DNA from: Coprinus comatus | Lineage: Eukaryota; Basidiomycota; Agaricomycetes; Agaricales; Agaricaceae | DNA: 64,000 nucleotides | NCBI GenBank assembly: GCA_034638255.1 | Contig: JAWPGT010000002.1 | Span: forward strand, 806,001-870,000 | Reading direction: 5' to 3' | Shown here: positions 1 to 12,146 of the stretch, piece by piece | Layout of the letters: every line of letters begins with the position of its first letter | Position numbering within the stretch: the first letter of the stretch is position 1 | The notes under the pieces: model-generated | Told to the model about the DNA's origin: nothing | What the model saw: the letters and a program-made list of their open reading frames with translations, nothing else | Databases searched by the model: none | Translations under genes and position numbers: made by a program

Positions 1-2000
1 GGTGAACTATAGTAGTATTAGGATAGAAGTTCAACGAGCGCGAAATGTCAAACACACCTCTCCGCCCCATTTGAACACAAGTGTAAGTTTTGTTAATTTT
101 CTTACTTGGCCGGCTTGCTTTTTAGAGTAAACTGGTTTCAATTGCGCCTTTGTTCCGGGAAGATCAATTTTGCTGCAGAGTGCATTGCTAAGTTGGGTGA
201 GCTTGGTCAACTCCTCCCCATCAGCTCCGAGATTGCGAGCCTCTTCGATAGCAGTGGCAATTAAGTTCAGTTGTTCTTTTTCCCGAAGGATAATCTCCTC
301 TGTTTCTCCATTGAGTAGAGTGACGAAGGGTTGTGTCCATGGCTCTCCAATAGGGAAGTTGAATTTCAATTTTTGCTGTACATATAATTAGTTAGCTGGC
401 AGAAAAAGTGTGGCAGACAATTTACCTTTGGCGTACGATCGGCATGCCTGAAAACGGTCACATTTGCTTTCAAAACCCACATAGGTGCTTCTTCTTCGTT
501 GACCTGCTCCGCCGGGAAAGGTCGTTCAATGGAAGTAGAAAGCCGCATACACAATGCAGCTAGAATATCGGCTGCTTTGTCTGAGAGCAACGGAGTTATG
601 TCAGTTCCTTCCAATATAATATAATCAGCTAAGAATCCTCACCATAATACGTTTCGTTGCCTTTCACAAAGCTCCACCCGTTGACGTCTATAACCTGACT
701 TCTTTCACCATTCTCACATCTGAGCATGTCAAAACCACAGACTGTTTGGCCAAAACCCTCGCAAATTTTATTTGCCCATGACTTTTCCTCTTCTGTCAAC
801 CTTGTGATGAACCTGATTTTGTGGTAAGAAACTTCTGGACTACAAGCTTGGCATAACCTTTAGCATTACCGAATTTCCTTGCCTTCGTTGTTTCGTCTCA
901 CAACACCATCAACAACGGGCGACTTTCTCGTTTCAGCATGAGTATATTCTTTCCCAACAGTGTAAACTTTGATATCCTCCGAGTTGTCGACATCAACGAA
1001 ATCCTCGTAGATGTAAGACCCATCTGTTCGGGGATGGTTAAGGTTGGGGTCCAATTCACTAGACTTGTTTCCGACCTGTTGCAGCGATTATTAGGAGAAG
1101 TAACTCAAAATCTAGTTGCAAATATACGCACCTTTCGGAAGAGTCGGCGTCCTCCCCCGCCTCGAAAATAGATGTAGACATTATGATCTTCTCCACTAAC
1201 GGGTTTCTCTACAAATGGTTTTTCCATTACTTTACCGTCTACAATGATTGCATCTCCGTCGTCTCGTAAAATGACTTCCGGAGTCACTTGGAATCCACCT
1301 AACGTGATGCCTAATCTATTTTTCATCAGCTCGACAAGGATAGGTTCGACTTTTGGACCGCCATCGCGTGATACCTCAATTCGTTTTGGGGTGGGAACCT
1401 TCAAATGGTCGAGCACTGCACCTACGAGCCGGCGATCCCAAAGTAGTGCTTGCGCTGGAAGGTCATTAATGCAGAAGGGATTCCTGAGTTTGATATAGGA
1501 TATTGCTTTATCAAGGGGGAAGTCGGTGGAAAAAAATGAGATCAAAACATCACAGCGTGGCCAGTTTTCCACATCTAAAAGTTTCTCAGGTCAAGATGTT
1601 TGATCTCGGAGGTGCAAAAATACCTTCGTCCAAAATGACTTTATCTCCAAAGATTCTGACCTCTATTGACCCCTTCCCCCGCTCGACTACTCGCGTAAGG
1701 ATTTCCCTCATAGCTTTACTCCTAGCTTTGATATCCATTGCGCACACTCCGAGTATAGATTTCTTTGTCGTTGCGGCATTCCTAGTGCGACGAACAATGG
1801 CTTTGGTCATTATTGGGGGAGACAAAGAGACGGAGTTCGTGCCTATTGTCTTTGAAAGGGTCAAATCCTGCAAGTAGATCCGAATGAGAACTTGTTGACG
1901 ACGGAGAGGACGAGCGGGTTATAATTGAGCTCGATCGCTGTGATTTTTCTGGAGAGCTGAAGAAAGAGAACCCGCGCGCTTGACGATCTCGTGTATTCAT
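1..2000 (-). CDS. VIP1: Inositol hexakisphosphate/diphosphoinositol kinase (PPIP5K, Vip1/Asp1), 5' part only
   Basis: The family makes 1-diphosphoinositol polyphosphates (inositol pyrophosphates) from IP6/IP7. It has an N-terminal ATP-grasp kinase and a C-terminal histidine-phosphatase-like domain. Seen here on the minus strand: the N-terminal motif [19 protein letters not shown] (about 1660-1760), the ATP-grasp segment with [15 protein letters not shown] and [12 protein letters not shown] (1130-1250), [13 protein letters not shown] (about 1010), and the phosphatase motif [10 protein letters not shown] (about 430-460). The piece near the left edge reaches VFKWGGE and then an intron, so the 3' half lies outside the window. 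ATG at 2000 opens a serine-rich leader, probably joined by an intron of about 50 nt ending near 1790 to the kinase frame. That first splice is uncertain; family identity is very secure. Confidence 0.93.
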
Positions 2001-2410
2001 GTGCGACGGCAAAATAGTTGTGTGTTTCTGACACTTGCATTAGCTTATCTCAGGTTGGACATCATAGTAATGTTCACACGCACCTCTATTGAAGATCGTA
2101 CTACCATATTCGCATATGTTTCTTATACATTTTGGTGTTGCTACGAGTTTCTATCGGTCAACAGTCTGTGGCCAGGGGAATATTGATTCCTTATTTGTAC
2201 TGAAATCCCCTTTAGTACAAGTTCGTAGGCCATGTGCTAGAACTAATGACCTTGTGTGATGTTATTCTGACTCCTGAGGTTTCTTATGTTGGGCATTGGC
2301 CTTCGAGATTGTGCTTCGTTGTGTGAAATCAACCGATGTCAGCTTCAGGTCAATCTCATCGGTTATAAGGACACAACTCACGCTCCTGCTACTCCTTTTC
2401 CCTATCCTCT
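2001..2410. other. Divergent intergenic region, VIP1 / acyl-CoA ligase
   Basis: About 410 bp between two head-to-head start codons. No convincing ORF, RNA gene or recognised regulatory element was seen; it presumably holds both promoters. Confidence 0.5.
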
Positions 2411-5247
2411 ATGTCGGACTGGAAACCCAAACGCACCTTGGTTGAAAGTATGTCTACCTCACAATTGATGACTATTATACCTACATGCCTTATTATTGCC
2501 CGCAGCGGATGCAATTTTAACCGCTCCTGGAACCCCACATGAACTAGAGACGAGACTCATCGATGGTCGACTTTTACGTGTCTACAAGCATTTGTGGCCT
2601 TCTTTGCGAGTCTTCTGGTTACTCGCTGTCCAAGAACACGGGGACGCAACTTACATCGTCTATGAGACACAAAGGCTTACCTACCGACAAGCCTTTGAGC
2701 AATCAGTAAAAGCTGCAGCTGTCTATCGCGACGTGTATGATGTTCATAAAGGTACGCATGATATATCTCCTGTTGAAATTCAAATATTGAATATGAGCCC
2801 TGCAGGTGACCGAGTTGGAATTTGCTCTCGAAACTATGCCGAGTTTATTGTTGCCTTTTGGGCGTGCCGTATGCCTCATTAACATTCGAGAAGAATGGAC
2901 TGTTCTGATGTGTTTCTTTAGATCTTATTGGGGCTGTATCCGTTTTGGTCAATGCGTAAATTGCTTTCAGTCGGTAATTCCATTGTACTCGTCACTAACT
3001 ATTTTATAGATGGCTACCACCCGATGTGTTGCAACACTGCCTTACACATACGCAGTGCAAGATCATTATCCTTGATCCTGAACGTGCCGATCGCATTGAA
3101 CCTAGTGTTTCCAAACTTGCCGAAGAAGCAGGGACAACCGGTTTTTTAGTTTTCCGAGCACATGAGGGAAAGGGGCATTGGAATGGTATGCGGGTTTGGG
3201 ATGATGCTTTGAACTCGTACCAGGGAGATCAGCAGAGTATTTTAGCAACCGATCCGCAAATTTCTCCCGAAGAAAATGCCTCCATTCTCTTCACTTCAGG
3301 TAAACAGCATTTTGATCTAACTTTCACCTCTGTGAAGTAGGTTTGAACGGAGGAAACTAGGGACAACTGGACTTCCAAAGGGTGTTTTAAGCACACAGCG
3401 ACAATGGCTCACGAATACGGCTAACGTATGTGGATATGTTATATTTTGTTGAGAACCTTTTCATGGTATTCAAATTTGTGATATAGGTCATGATTGGGTC
3501 GCGGCGTGCAGCATTGCGACGAGGAGAAGACCTTCCTAACCCTGTTCCAGGACCACAAAAGAGTGTTTTAATATCCGTTCCACTATTCCACGTTACTGGT
3601 TCCACTGGCTTGACGGTATGCAATTCTTGCATCATTAAACACATAATTCTGAATAATTTATGAGATGTTGGCAACATTGGGTGGTCTCAAAATTGTGTTG
3701 ATGCGTAAATGGGACATCAAAGAGGGTACGTTTTTTTTTATCTAGTTTAACCCACCACAACTGACGAGCCTTCTCCAGCTACGAGGTATTATAAGACAAG
3801 TATGAGTCCTCGAGATCACATTTTACTAACAAGCCTTTCAGATTGATAAGAGAAGAAGGGGTCAATTTAGCTGGAGGGTATGTTATTTTCAAGTTTGAGT
3901 TAGTTATGAGATACCATCTCTTACTCTCAACCCATAGGGTCCCATCAATGGTTTCTGATCTATCTGAAGGCTCATTGGATGGACACCCCCTTGAAGGGCT
4001 CATGTTCGGCGGTGCCCCAGCTCATGACACACTTCCTGGGAGAGCTCGCAAGGCATTCCCTGACGCTGTAATGTAAGTCTTAAAGTATACAAGTCAACGA
4101 CATGAGTATCAATGCCTATACTTCCAATCTCTAATATAGGAGCCAGGGGTACGGGTCTACAGAAACAAATAGTGTAGCAGTCAGCGTTGGTAAATAATCG
4201 AGTCTCTTTGTCATGGCGGCACGCTCATTAGTATCTAAAGCTGGGGAAGATTATGTTGCACGAACGGCATCTTGGTTCGTGTCTTTTGTCCTGGGTTTTA
4301 CTATATTCTAATGTGAGGTTTTCAGTGGTTTGGCTACGCCGGTTAACGATATTATTATTATTAGTGACGACAAGGAAGTACCGCGAAATCAAGTAGGGGA
4401 GGTTTGGTTAAGAGGTCCTAACGTGATGAAGGAGTATTGGCGGGATCCAGGTACGTGCATCTCAAGTTGTGCATTAGTTAAATCTCTTAACATGATGGTT
4501 AGTTGCAACTGAGAAGGTGTGCCAAATAACACCTATTTAGAGGTGGTTGGGCTCATCAATATGAGCATAGGCTATGACGAAAGACGGCTGGTTGCGAACC
4601 GGTGATCTGGGTTATCTTGACGACGAAGGTTTCTTGTATATACGTGACAGAAGTGAGTTTCCTTCGCCCCGATGCTGCTTTTCATTGATAGCAAATGATA
4701 ATCAGTCAAGGATATCATCATTCGAGGGGGAGAAAACGTGGTATGTTTCGATTAGTCAATTACTTGTTGAGTTTGCTGCAACCAACTCGCTGCTTGATAC
4801 AGGACTCTGTATCGGTTGAAAATGCACTTTATGCGGATCCATGTGTCGCAGAAGTGGCTGCTGTTGGGATTCCAGACCAACGACTTGGTGAACTAGTCTC
4901 TGCTGTGGTATCAGTTCGGCCTGAAAATTACCACAAGGTCACTGAAGAATCATTGATCGAGCTGGCCAAGAAACGGTTCGATATGTCATTTTCGTATGTT
5001 CGACCATTTTGATCATTTGTTTTATAGACTACCGAAGTTCGCTGTTCCGGCTATGGTCATTATCCAAGACAAGGCGTTTGGTAAGTAGTGAAGGCTTGAT
5101 TAATATTAATAAACAGTAATACTGACTCTTTAACAACTTGAAACAGAACTAACCGCTTCCGGAAAGATCATGAAAGGGGATCTACGTCAACTCGCGCGCC
5201 AGGAATGGGAGAAACGTCGGGCTGCAAAAGCATCCTCGAAGTTATAG
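2411..5247 (+). CDS. AMP-dependent acyl-CoA synthetase/ligase
   Basis: ANL-superfamily adenylating enzyme that activates a carboxylic acid through an acyl-AMP and usually transfers it to CoA. The first exon is short (ATG 2411 to 2447). The intron GTATGT..CAG to 2505 restores the frame into [17 protein letters not shown]. Downstream exons give the P-loop [11 protein letters not shown] (split by an intron near 3300-3365), [14 protein letters not shown], the QGYGSTET motif (about 4140), [16 protein letters not shown] (about 4590), [12 protein letters not shown], and the C-terminal catalytic lysine in [12 protein letters not shown] (about 5160). Stop TAG at 5245. About ten introns of 50-70 nt. 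The fold resembles medium-chain fatty-acyl-CoA or plant 4CL-like ligases, but the substrate cannot be read from sequence. No polyketide or peptide synthetase genes lie nearby, so a biosynthetic cluster is not suggested. Confidence 0.92.
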
Positions 5248-5488
5248 CGGAATTACAGTGTATTTTGATATACCTCGGCTCATTTAATGGATGATGTCCC
5301 AGGAGGGTTGTACCCAGTGTGTGAACCGGATATAGTCTCAGGGTCGTTAGACTCTGTTGGACAAGAAAGGATATTGAGACAGCACGTGCCTTGAGGTTCT
5401 CGCGTTCGTCATTTGGGCATCCTCTGCCCATGGTCTGCAACCTTCGCTGCAACTCCTGGTCACTCCTTTCCTATGATCCTAGCCAATC

Positions 5489-8400
5489 ATGAATACATCA
5501 AACTCGACTCCCACCCACAATGCTAAATCATCCTCTGGTGGCCCTTTTGCCTACCAGACGCGTCTCTTTGAACGAACTTCTTCCATAGGATCTGGCAACC
5601 CACGACTGCGTAGCAACCCTCAATCCGGTATCGGTATTCTCACAACACCCACAGGCTCGTCAAATGCATCGGTCAGCTCTCGCAGATTGACGCCATCACA
5701 TCGACCGAGCAGCAGCCTCGACATTCTTAGGGGAAAATGGGAAGAGCGATCACGAGAGGTAGAGATAGAGGATAATCAACAACTAAATTCAGGCTTTAGT
5801 CGAGATACACAAAGATCTAGGACACAGTCGAGTGCTGCTGAGACAACCATATCTCCAAATACAACGAACAGCTCGTCGTCTTCGCATCAAGGTCCCTCGA
5901 GTGCCTCATCCTTCTCGTCTATCCCAGAAACTCAGAAGACTCCGACTTATCTAAAACGAAGAACGATGCCCGAACCTATAATAGCCTCTCCTTTATCACC
6001 CAATACCACCGGAATATCCGTGGAAGCAGATTCACCTTCTTCATCCTCACCCCATCGTATTCACATACCCTCATCGAGTACCCCCTTTGCCACTCCAAAA
6101 GACAAGACCCCCCGTTCTAGCTCTAGCATTTCTTCACATAATATTTTCGCTCCAACATCAAGCTCTCGTTCAAGTTCTTATGATCTGCCACAGACTTCGA
6201 CAGTCAAACAACAGTCTCCTTTGCGCGCTCAGAGTTCTTTCTCTTCCAATTCTTCGGCAAACAGGTCAGGACGTTTCAAAGATCATGAAACACAATTAGT
6301 ATCTCAGCCTCATTCCGCTCAGGAGAGCAAAGATAATATTATGCCTTCGTCTGCTACTAGTCTCTCTAGACATCGATCGAGGTCTTTATATGGTTCTTCG
6401 TCTATTTTATCAACCCCAGAGAAAAGCGCTCAACAGCCTCTCTATGCACTTAGTCGAAATAAATCCGTAACCACCCTCGGGGAAGAGAAGCCAAGTTCTC
6501 AGCAACCCTTTCACACCACCAGAAACCAATCTATCAGTTCTTTAAATGAAGATAGCGGTCGCTCAAAAAATCCGTCATTTGCCCCCCCTGCTTTATCTGT
6601 TATGTCTCCTACTCCTTATCGAAGCTCATATATGTCAAGCAAAAAGGCTGCCACATATGGTGAAGATTTGATTGTAGGACGTAGATTAGGAAGGCATCTG
6701 CCCCGTATCGCAAGCGGGGACGGTGACGAAAATTGGGAGGAACAGGCCCCATCCTCATCTCCAGAACGATCAATGACCATTAAGGAAGACCCGGGGTTGA
6801 TTTCACCTAGGCAAAACGGACGACGGGAGCTGGCTATTGAGAGTAATCCCTCTTCACCAACACGAGGACGCGCCGCTCCTGATCTACCTGGATTTACAGT
6901 TCCTGATAACGAGGGAGTTGCTGGGCTGCCTGGACGCTTACAGTTAAAAGCGCCGACTACCCCCGCCTCTCCTACACCTTCTTCTCGATACTTCGGGAAC
7001 AATTGGGCGGACACACAAAGACATTTAATTCAAGCGTACGAATATCTGTGTCACGTTGGCGAAGCCCATCAATGGATTGAGGGGTGTCTCGACGAATCAA
7101 TCGGGTTTGAAATCGTTGAGATGGAGGAAGGTCTTAGAAATGGTGTCGTTTTGGCAAAACTTGTCCGTGTATTCCATCCATCTGCAGTCAAGAGGATATT
7201 TGAGGTATGTGGTCAACCGAATTATCTAAGCGAACATTCACAAATGCATGTAGTCATCCAATCTTCGCGATTTTCGCCATTCGGACAACATTAACATCTT
7301 CTTCAAATTCGTCCGTGATGTGGGCTTACCCGAGGTATTTGATATGAATGGATTGTCAAGTCATCTGTAAACTTATTTTCGATTTAGGGCTTTATATTCG
7401 AGCTTACGGATCTGTATGAAAAGAAGAATATCCCGAAAGCCATTTATTGCATACACGCTCTTAGGTATGGTACATGAGTTGGTGTTACACATTGATACTG
7501 ATAAAATATTAGCCATCTTCTGGCTCGCCGTGGCATGGCACAGCGGATTGGTAACCTCATAGGTCATCTGCATTTCTCAGATGATCAGTTGCACAAGACA
7601 CAGAAGGGCTTGAAGGAATCCGGTGTTGCAATGCCAAACTTTGGCAATGTGGGTCGAGAACTAGCCAAAGAAATCAACGAAGAACCCGAAGTCAATGTTG
7701 AAACCGAGGAAGCTCGTGTGTTAATTTTAAATATACATGACAATTGATACTGATTTTGAGCATAGGGCGGCACCGATTCTTTATTGAGAACGAAGCATCT
7801 ATTGTGGCTACACAGGCCTTCGCTCGAGGGTATCTCGCGAGACGGACCTGTGCTGACAAGCAAGCACGTCTACAGTTGGCTGAGCGACACATCGTTAAAC
7901 TACAAACCCAGAGCCGTGCGTTCCTCCTGCGCAATGCATTAAAGGAGTTGAGACAGGCGCAACGTTTTCTTTTGCCTTGGGTCATCTCTGTACAATCAGC
8001 AGCGAGGGCTGCTTTGATCAAACGGCGATTGAAAGCATATTTACGTCGTATTCGAGGAATATCTGCTACTGTAATCAAGATTCAGGCTCAATCTCGGGGT
8101 GTATTACAACGTCGTCGGGTTAGCAAGTTGAAACTAGCTCTTCGCACTTTCACTACTTCTATGACTCGTCTTCAAGCTGTCGCACGTGCACGTATCACTA
8201 GATCAGACCGTACCGAACTAAAGAAGACCTTCAGTCAGCCGCAGATTGGACTCTCCGTGACTCGGTTCCAAACGCTTGCTCGTGGTACCTTGGTACGCAG
8301 ATCTTTGGCACAGCAACAGTATGCCATGCAGCAAGCGAAACGGATATTTGCTAGCATGCAAGCGCAATGTCGCGGCATTCTTGTCCGTCGTCGCGTACGC

Positions 8401-11400
8401 AATCAGTTGGCCAAACTCGAAGACGTAACGGATGTCGTGATACGCATCCAAGCCGCAGTGCGAACTTACCTCGCCAGGAAGCGCCTACTTGTTCTGATCA
8501 GGAACTTGCGTCAAATTACACCTCTAATGATTGGTTTACAAGCTCGTGTTAGGGCACAAGTAGCCCGTCAACAGCATACCAGCCTTGTTAAAGCTCTTGA
8601 AAAACCGACGAACATGAAAATGGTTTCTTTTATTCAAGCGCTAGCTCGGGCAAGTCTCGTGCGTCATCGTCATCAAGAACTCAAAAGGACCTTGGATTAT
8701 GCGGTACCTGATATTACGAATTTCCAGGCAGCCATAAGAGGGGCTTTCGTACGAAGTGAATACTCTGCTTGGAGAGATCATTTACACCGAAGTGAGCATG
8801 TTGCTACAATCCTGCAGGCCATGCTCCGTGGCACCATGGTGAGAAGAAAATTCAAAGCGAAAATGGACTATTATCGAGCCAACCTCAGCAAAGTCGTCCA
8901 GATTCAGTCGCTTTTCAGAGCAAAGGATACCCGAGAGCAGTATCGCCAACTTACGATGGGTACTAATGTCACCGTTGGAACGATCAAGAATTTCGTCCAT
9001 CTTCTAGATGACTCTGAGGCAGACTTCCAAGAAGAGATCAAAGTGGAACGATTAAGGAAACAAGTCGTTGAATGCATTCGCGAAAACCAAGCATTGGAAA
9101 ATGTTATCAACGACTTGGATGTACGGGTGGCACTCGTGGTTGATAACAAAAAGCGATTTGAAGAGCTTGTAAAAGCCAAACGACGACATGGCGTCGACAG
9201 TGCTACCATGCATGCTGCAAGAGTCAAGCTACTTGCAGATCACGGCGATCCTTTCTCTGGATCAAGCGCCGTAGATCATACTGCTCGTAGAAAGTTAGAA
9301 CTATATCAACAACTGTTCTATCTCCTTCAAACACGAGGGGAATACCTCAGCAGACTATTGTTGCGACTCTCACAAGAAGGTGTCCCAGAGCCGAGCCGAA
9401 GATTTACGGAACGAGTGGTTTTGACGCTTTTCGGTTATGGTCAAGATCGTCGGGAGGACTTCTTGCTTCTGAAATTACTTCAGGTATGTATTTTGTAAAT
9501 GAAATAAGCTCGAGACTGATGTCGATATAGTTGGCAATTAGAGATGAAATCACCAATACAAATGACATTAGCGACCTCGTGCGAAACCATCCTATATATC
9601 TGAACGTTGCCGTTCATTATATCCGCCCGAAGCAAAGTACATATGCTCGAGAGGCATTCCAAACCATTATAAAGGAGGTCATTGACTCGGTAGACCTAGA
9701 TTTGGAGGCTGATCCAATAATTGCATGTTATCCTTCACGTTATCTAGTCGTCTTTCTGACTCGACTTTTAGCTTCATCATTCACGAATTACTATGGAGGA
9801 ACTTAAGTCTGGGATTCCTAGCACTGTCCCGAAAGATGTCTCGTTCAGGGCAGCACTGGAGGATTATCCCGAAACAAGGGCAACATACATTCGCCGTGAG
9901 TGAGATGATAAGTTGGTAGGCCAATTATTCAAACGCATCATTAACAGAGCTACAATTACTCCAGTGGTGGACTGATGCCTTTATCAACGCCATCACTGCA
10001 TCGAGCAAAAAAATACCATTCAGCATGCGATATCTCGCTCGTGAAACTTTGCTGGCTCTACGGGTATGCCTCCCCTCAACGAGTTTGTTACTATATCTGA
10101 ACAGCTTTTAGGAAATATTCCCTGGTGGAAGTGACAAGCAGTACGCTGCATGTATCGGAAGGTTGGTCTACTACCGGTACATCTACCCCCTCATCATGTA
10201 AGTAGTGTACTGGCACTTTCACAATTATATATAACTAATCTACAATAACAGGACTCCCGAAGTCTTCGAAATTGTTCCCAAAACAGTTAAAGTTACCGCT
10301 CGCAAAAACCTGGCCCAGATATCTCGGATTTTGACCCAAATTATTACTGGCAAAGAATTTGGGGACGATCAACCGATCTATCTACCTATCAATGACTTCG
10401 TACGAGAAGCTTCAGGGCGTATGACTGCTTGGCTTTTAGAAGGTAAGATTGGAAACCACATCACTCGCATTTAAGACATATCTTGACATCCATCTCCAGT
10501 TGCCGATGTTCCTGATGCTGAATCATATTTCTTTGCACATGAATTCCTTGATGTGACTGTCCAGCCGAAGCCAATATATATATCTCCCAATGAGATCTAC
10601 ACAATGCATGGTCTCATTTTACAACATCTCAAGTATATAGTGAGTTCATCTACCTTTCCCCCTCTTTCTCAAAATCACACCTTATATCCTCTATTAGGCT
10701 CCAAACCCCACTGACACGCTCCGAATCATGCTGAATGAGTTGGTTGGAGTTCCAAACCTGGCAGATGAAGAGCTTAAAGACGCTCGAGACACTGCCATAA
10801 CACTTGAACTCACCAATCGGTTCACCACAGTAGGAGGCAAGTTGAAAACATGTACATAAGTCAAATTTCTCATCTTCCTCAGATCCTCAAGCAGAAGAGA
10901 AAACCCTTTGGGTCCAGGCAAAGCGTGGCGTCTTAGCTATTTTGCGTGTACAACCTGCCCAGGACCTCATGGAGTCCATCTTAAAACCGGTCACAGAACA
11001 AGATGAGACCATATGGGAGCAAATCCTAGAAGCAGAGTCACTTAATGAGCAATCCCGACAGCATAGTCGACGACAACCTTCCGCGGTTGGTAATGACGGT
11101 TACCGGCTCGAAGATATAAGAACGTGAGTGATTAATAGAACTAGATTTGATGCCATATTCATACATATATAGTTGGAGATATGCTGCGGTCAAGGCGCTA
11201 GCCATCGAGAATCTTCTGAAACTCGAGGGTCGAGGCAGGATTAATCGCCAAGATAGTTTCCAAGGAGTACTCAACGCCATCGCTGGTGATGTGCGCAGCA
11301 AGCACCGTAAGCGTATGCAACGACAACAAGAAATGACGAGTATGAAGGAGGCACTACGGCATCTACAAGAGCGCAAGAATCATCATGAAGAACAAATTAG

Positions 11401-11967
11401 TAGTTATCAAAGTCACGTAGAGGCAGCTATGAATACCATGCAACAGAAGAAAGGGTATGTCGGTATCCACGACGTTTACTTGCCCTGTTTCATTTACCCA
11501 TGGTCACAGGAAAAAACGATTTGTTATTCCATTCACCAAGCAGTATTTCCATCTCCGGGAACTTCAAAAGGCTGGAGAGACGCCCCGATTCGGCTCGTAC
11601 TTCTATACAGCAAAAGAGCTTTATGACAAGAAGGTCCTGTTGTCGATTGAAAATTACTCACCGCGGCAGTACGATAAGTTCCAGATCAAGATCTCCTCAG
11701 ATTCAGTAGGCGTCTTCACTCTAATCTTGGAGTCAACCATGCTCGGAATTTCGAGTCGGGTAGCAGCCGAGAATATACGGATGGAAGACCTTCTACAAGC
11801 CAAGTATGAGAAACAATCTTGCCTAGCATTATTCGATGGCAAAGTCAAAGTGAATTTTGAACCGTTCCTTTATGAAATAAATAAAAAGTGAGTTAATCGC
11901 AACATTTGCAACCATCGATGATGAACAAAAAGTCATATTTTTTTTATACAGTTTTCTTGGATCATAA
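5489..11967 (+). CDS. IQGAP-family scaffold (Rng2-like): CH domain, IQ array, RasGAP-like domain
   Basis: Cytokinetic scaffold that in yeasts links calmodulin and myosin light chain to F-actin at the contractile ring. Order seen: a Ser/Thr/Pro-rich, probably disordered leader of about 480 residues; a calponin-homology domain (from WIEGCLDESIGFEIVEMEEG, about 7070, through FELTDLYEKKNIPKAIYCIHAL, about 7400-7465); about 13 IQ-type motifs between 7790 and 8960 (for example IKIQAQSRGVLQRRR and IRIQAAVRTYLARK); the GAP-related domain (FGYGQDRREDFLLLKLLQ, 9430-9480, to about 10500); and the RasGAP_C region (KKRFVIPFTKQYFHLRELQK, about 11510). A final intron 11888-11951 replaces the apparent stop at 11889 and gives the ending EINKNFLGS, stop 11965-11967. 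About 1,900 residues. One intron (9723-9771) fits only with a GC donor. The arginine finger is usually absent in IQGAPs, so GAP activity is not implied. Confidence 0.95.
9723..9771 (+). other. Probable GC-AG intron in the IQGAP gene
   Basis: The upstream exon ends ..LEADPII and the downstream exon starts HHSRITMEELKSGIP after one leucine codon. Only a donor GCATGT at 9723 with acceptor TTTTAG ending at 9771 keeps frame. The nearby GT dinucleotides give the wrong phase or introns that are too short. A CTGAC branch-like site lies 13 nt before the acceptor. Confidence 0.6.
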
Positions 11968-12146
11968 CCCTCTACATTTCCTTGCATTTTTTATCTCCAC
12001 AGTCATCTTATCGTTTTATCTTGTGCCAAATATGCTTTCAATTCTCCCCTCGTTTCGACGATCACTGTAGCCATACGATATTGTGTGTATATACTAGTAA
12101 ATAAATGTCCTTGATAGTTCTGATTATCCGATCGACCAAGGGTTTG

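Noticed and set aside
2286..5247. Biosynthetic gene cluster around the acyl-CoA ligase
   Set aside because: Neighbours are an inositol-pyrophosphate kinase and an IQGAP; no synthase, P450 or tailoring genes are present.
11889..11891. TGA as the stop of the IQGAP gene
   Set aside because: It lies inside a consensus GTGAGT donor; splicing to 11952 gives NFLGS and a family-like C-terminus.
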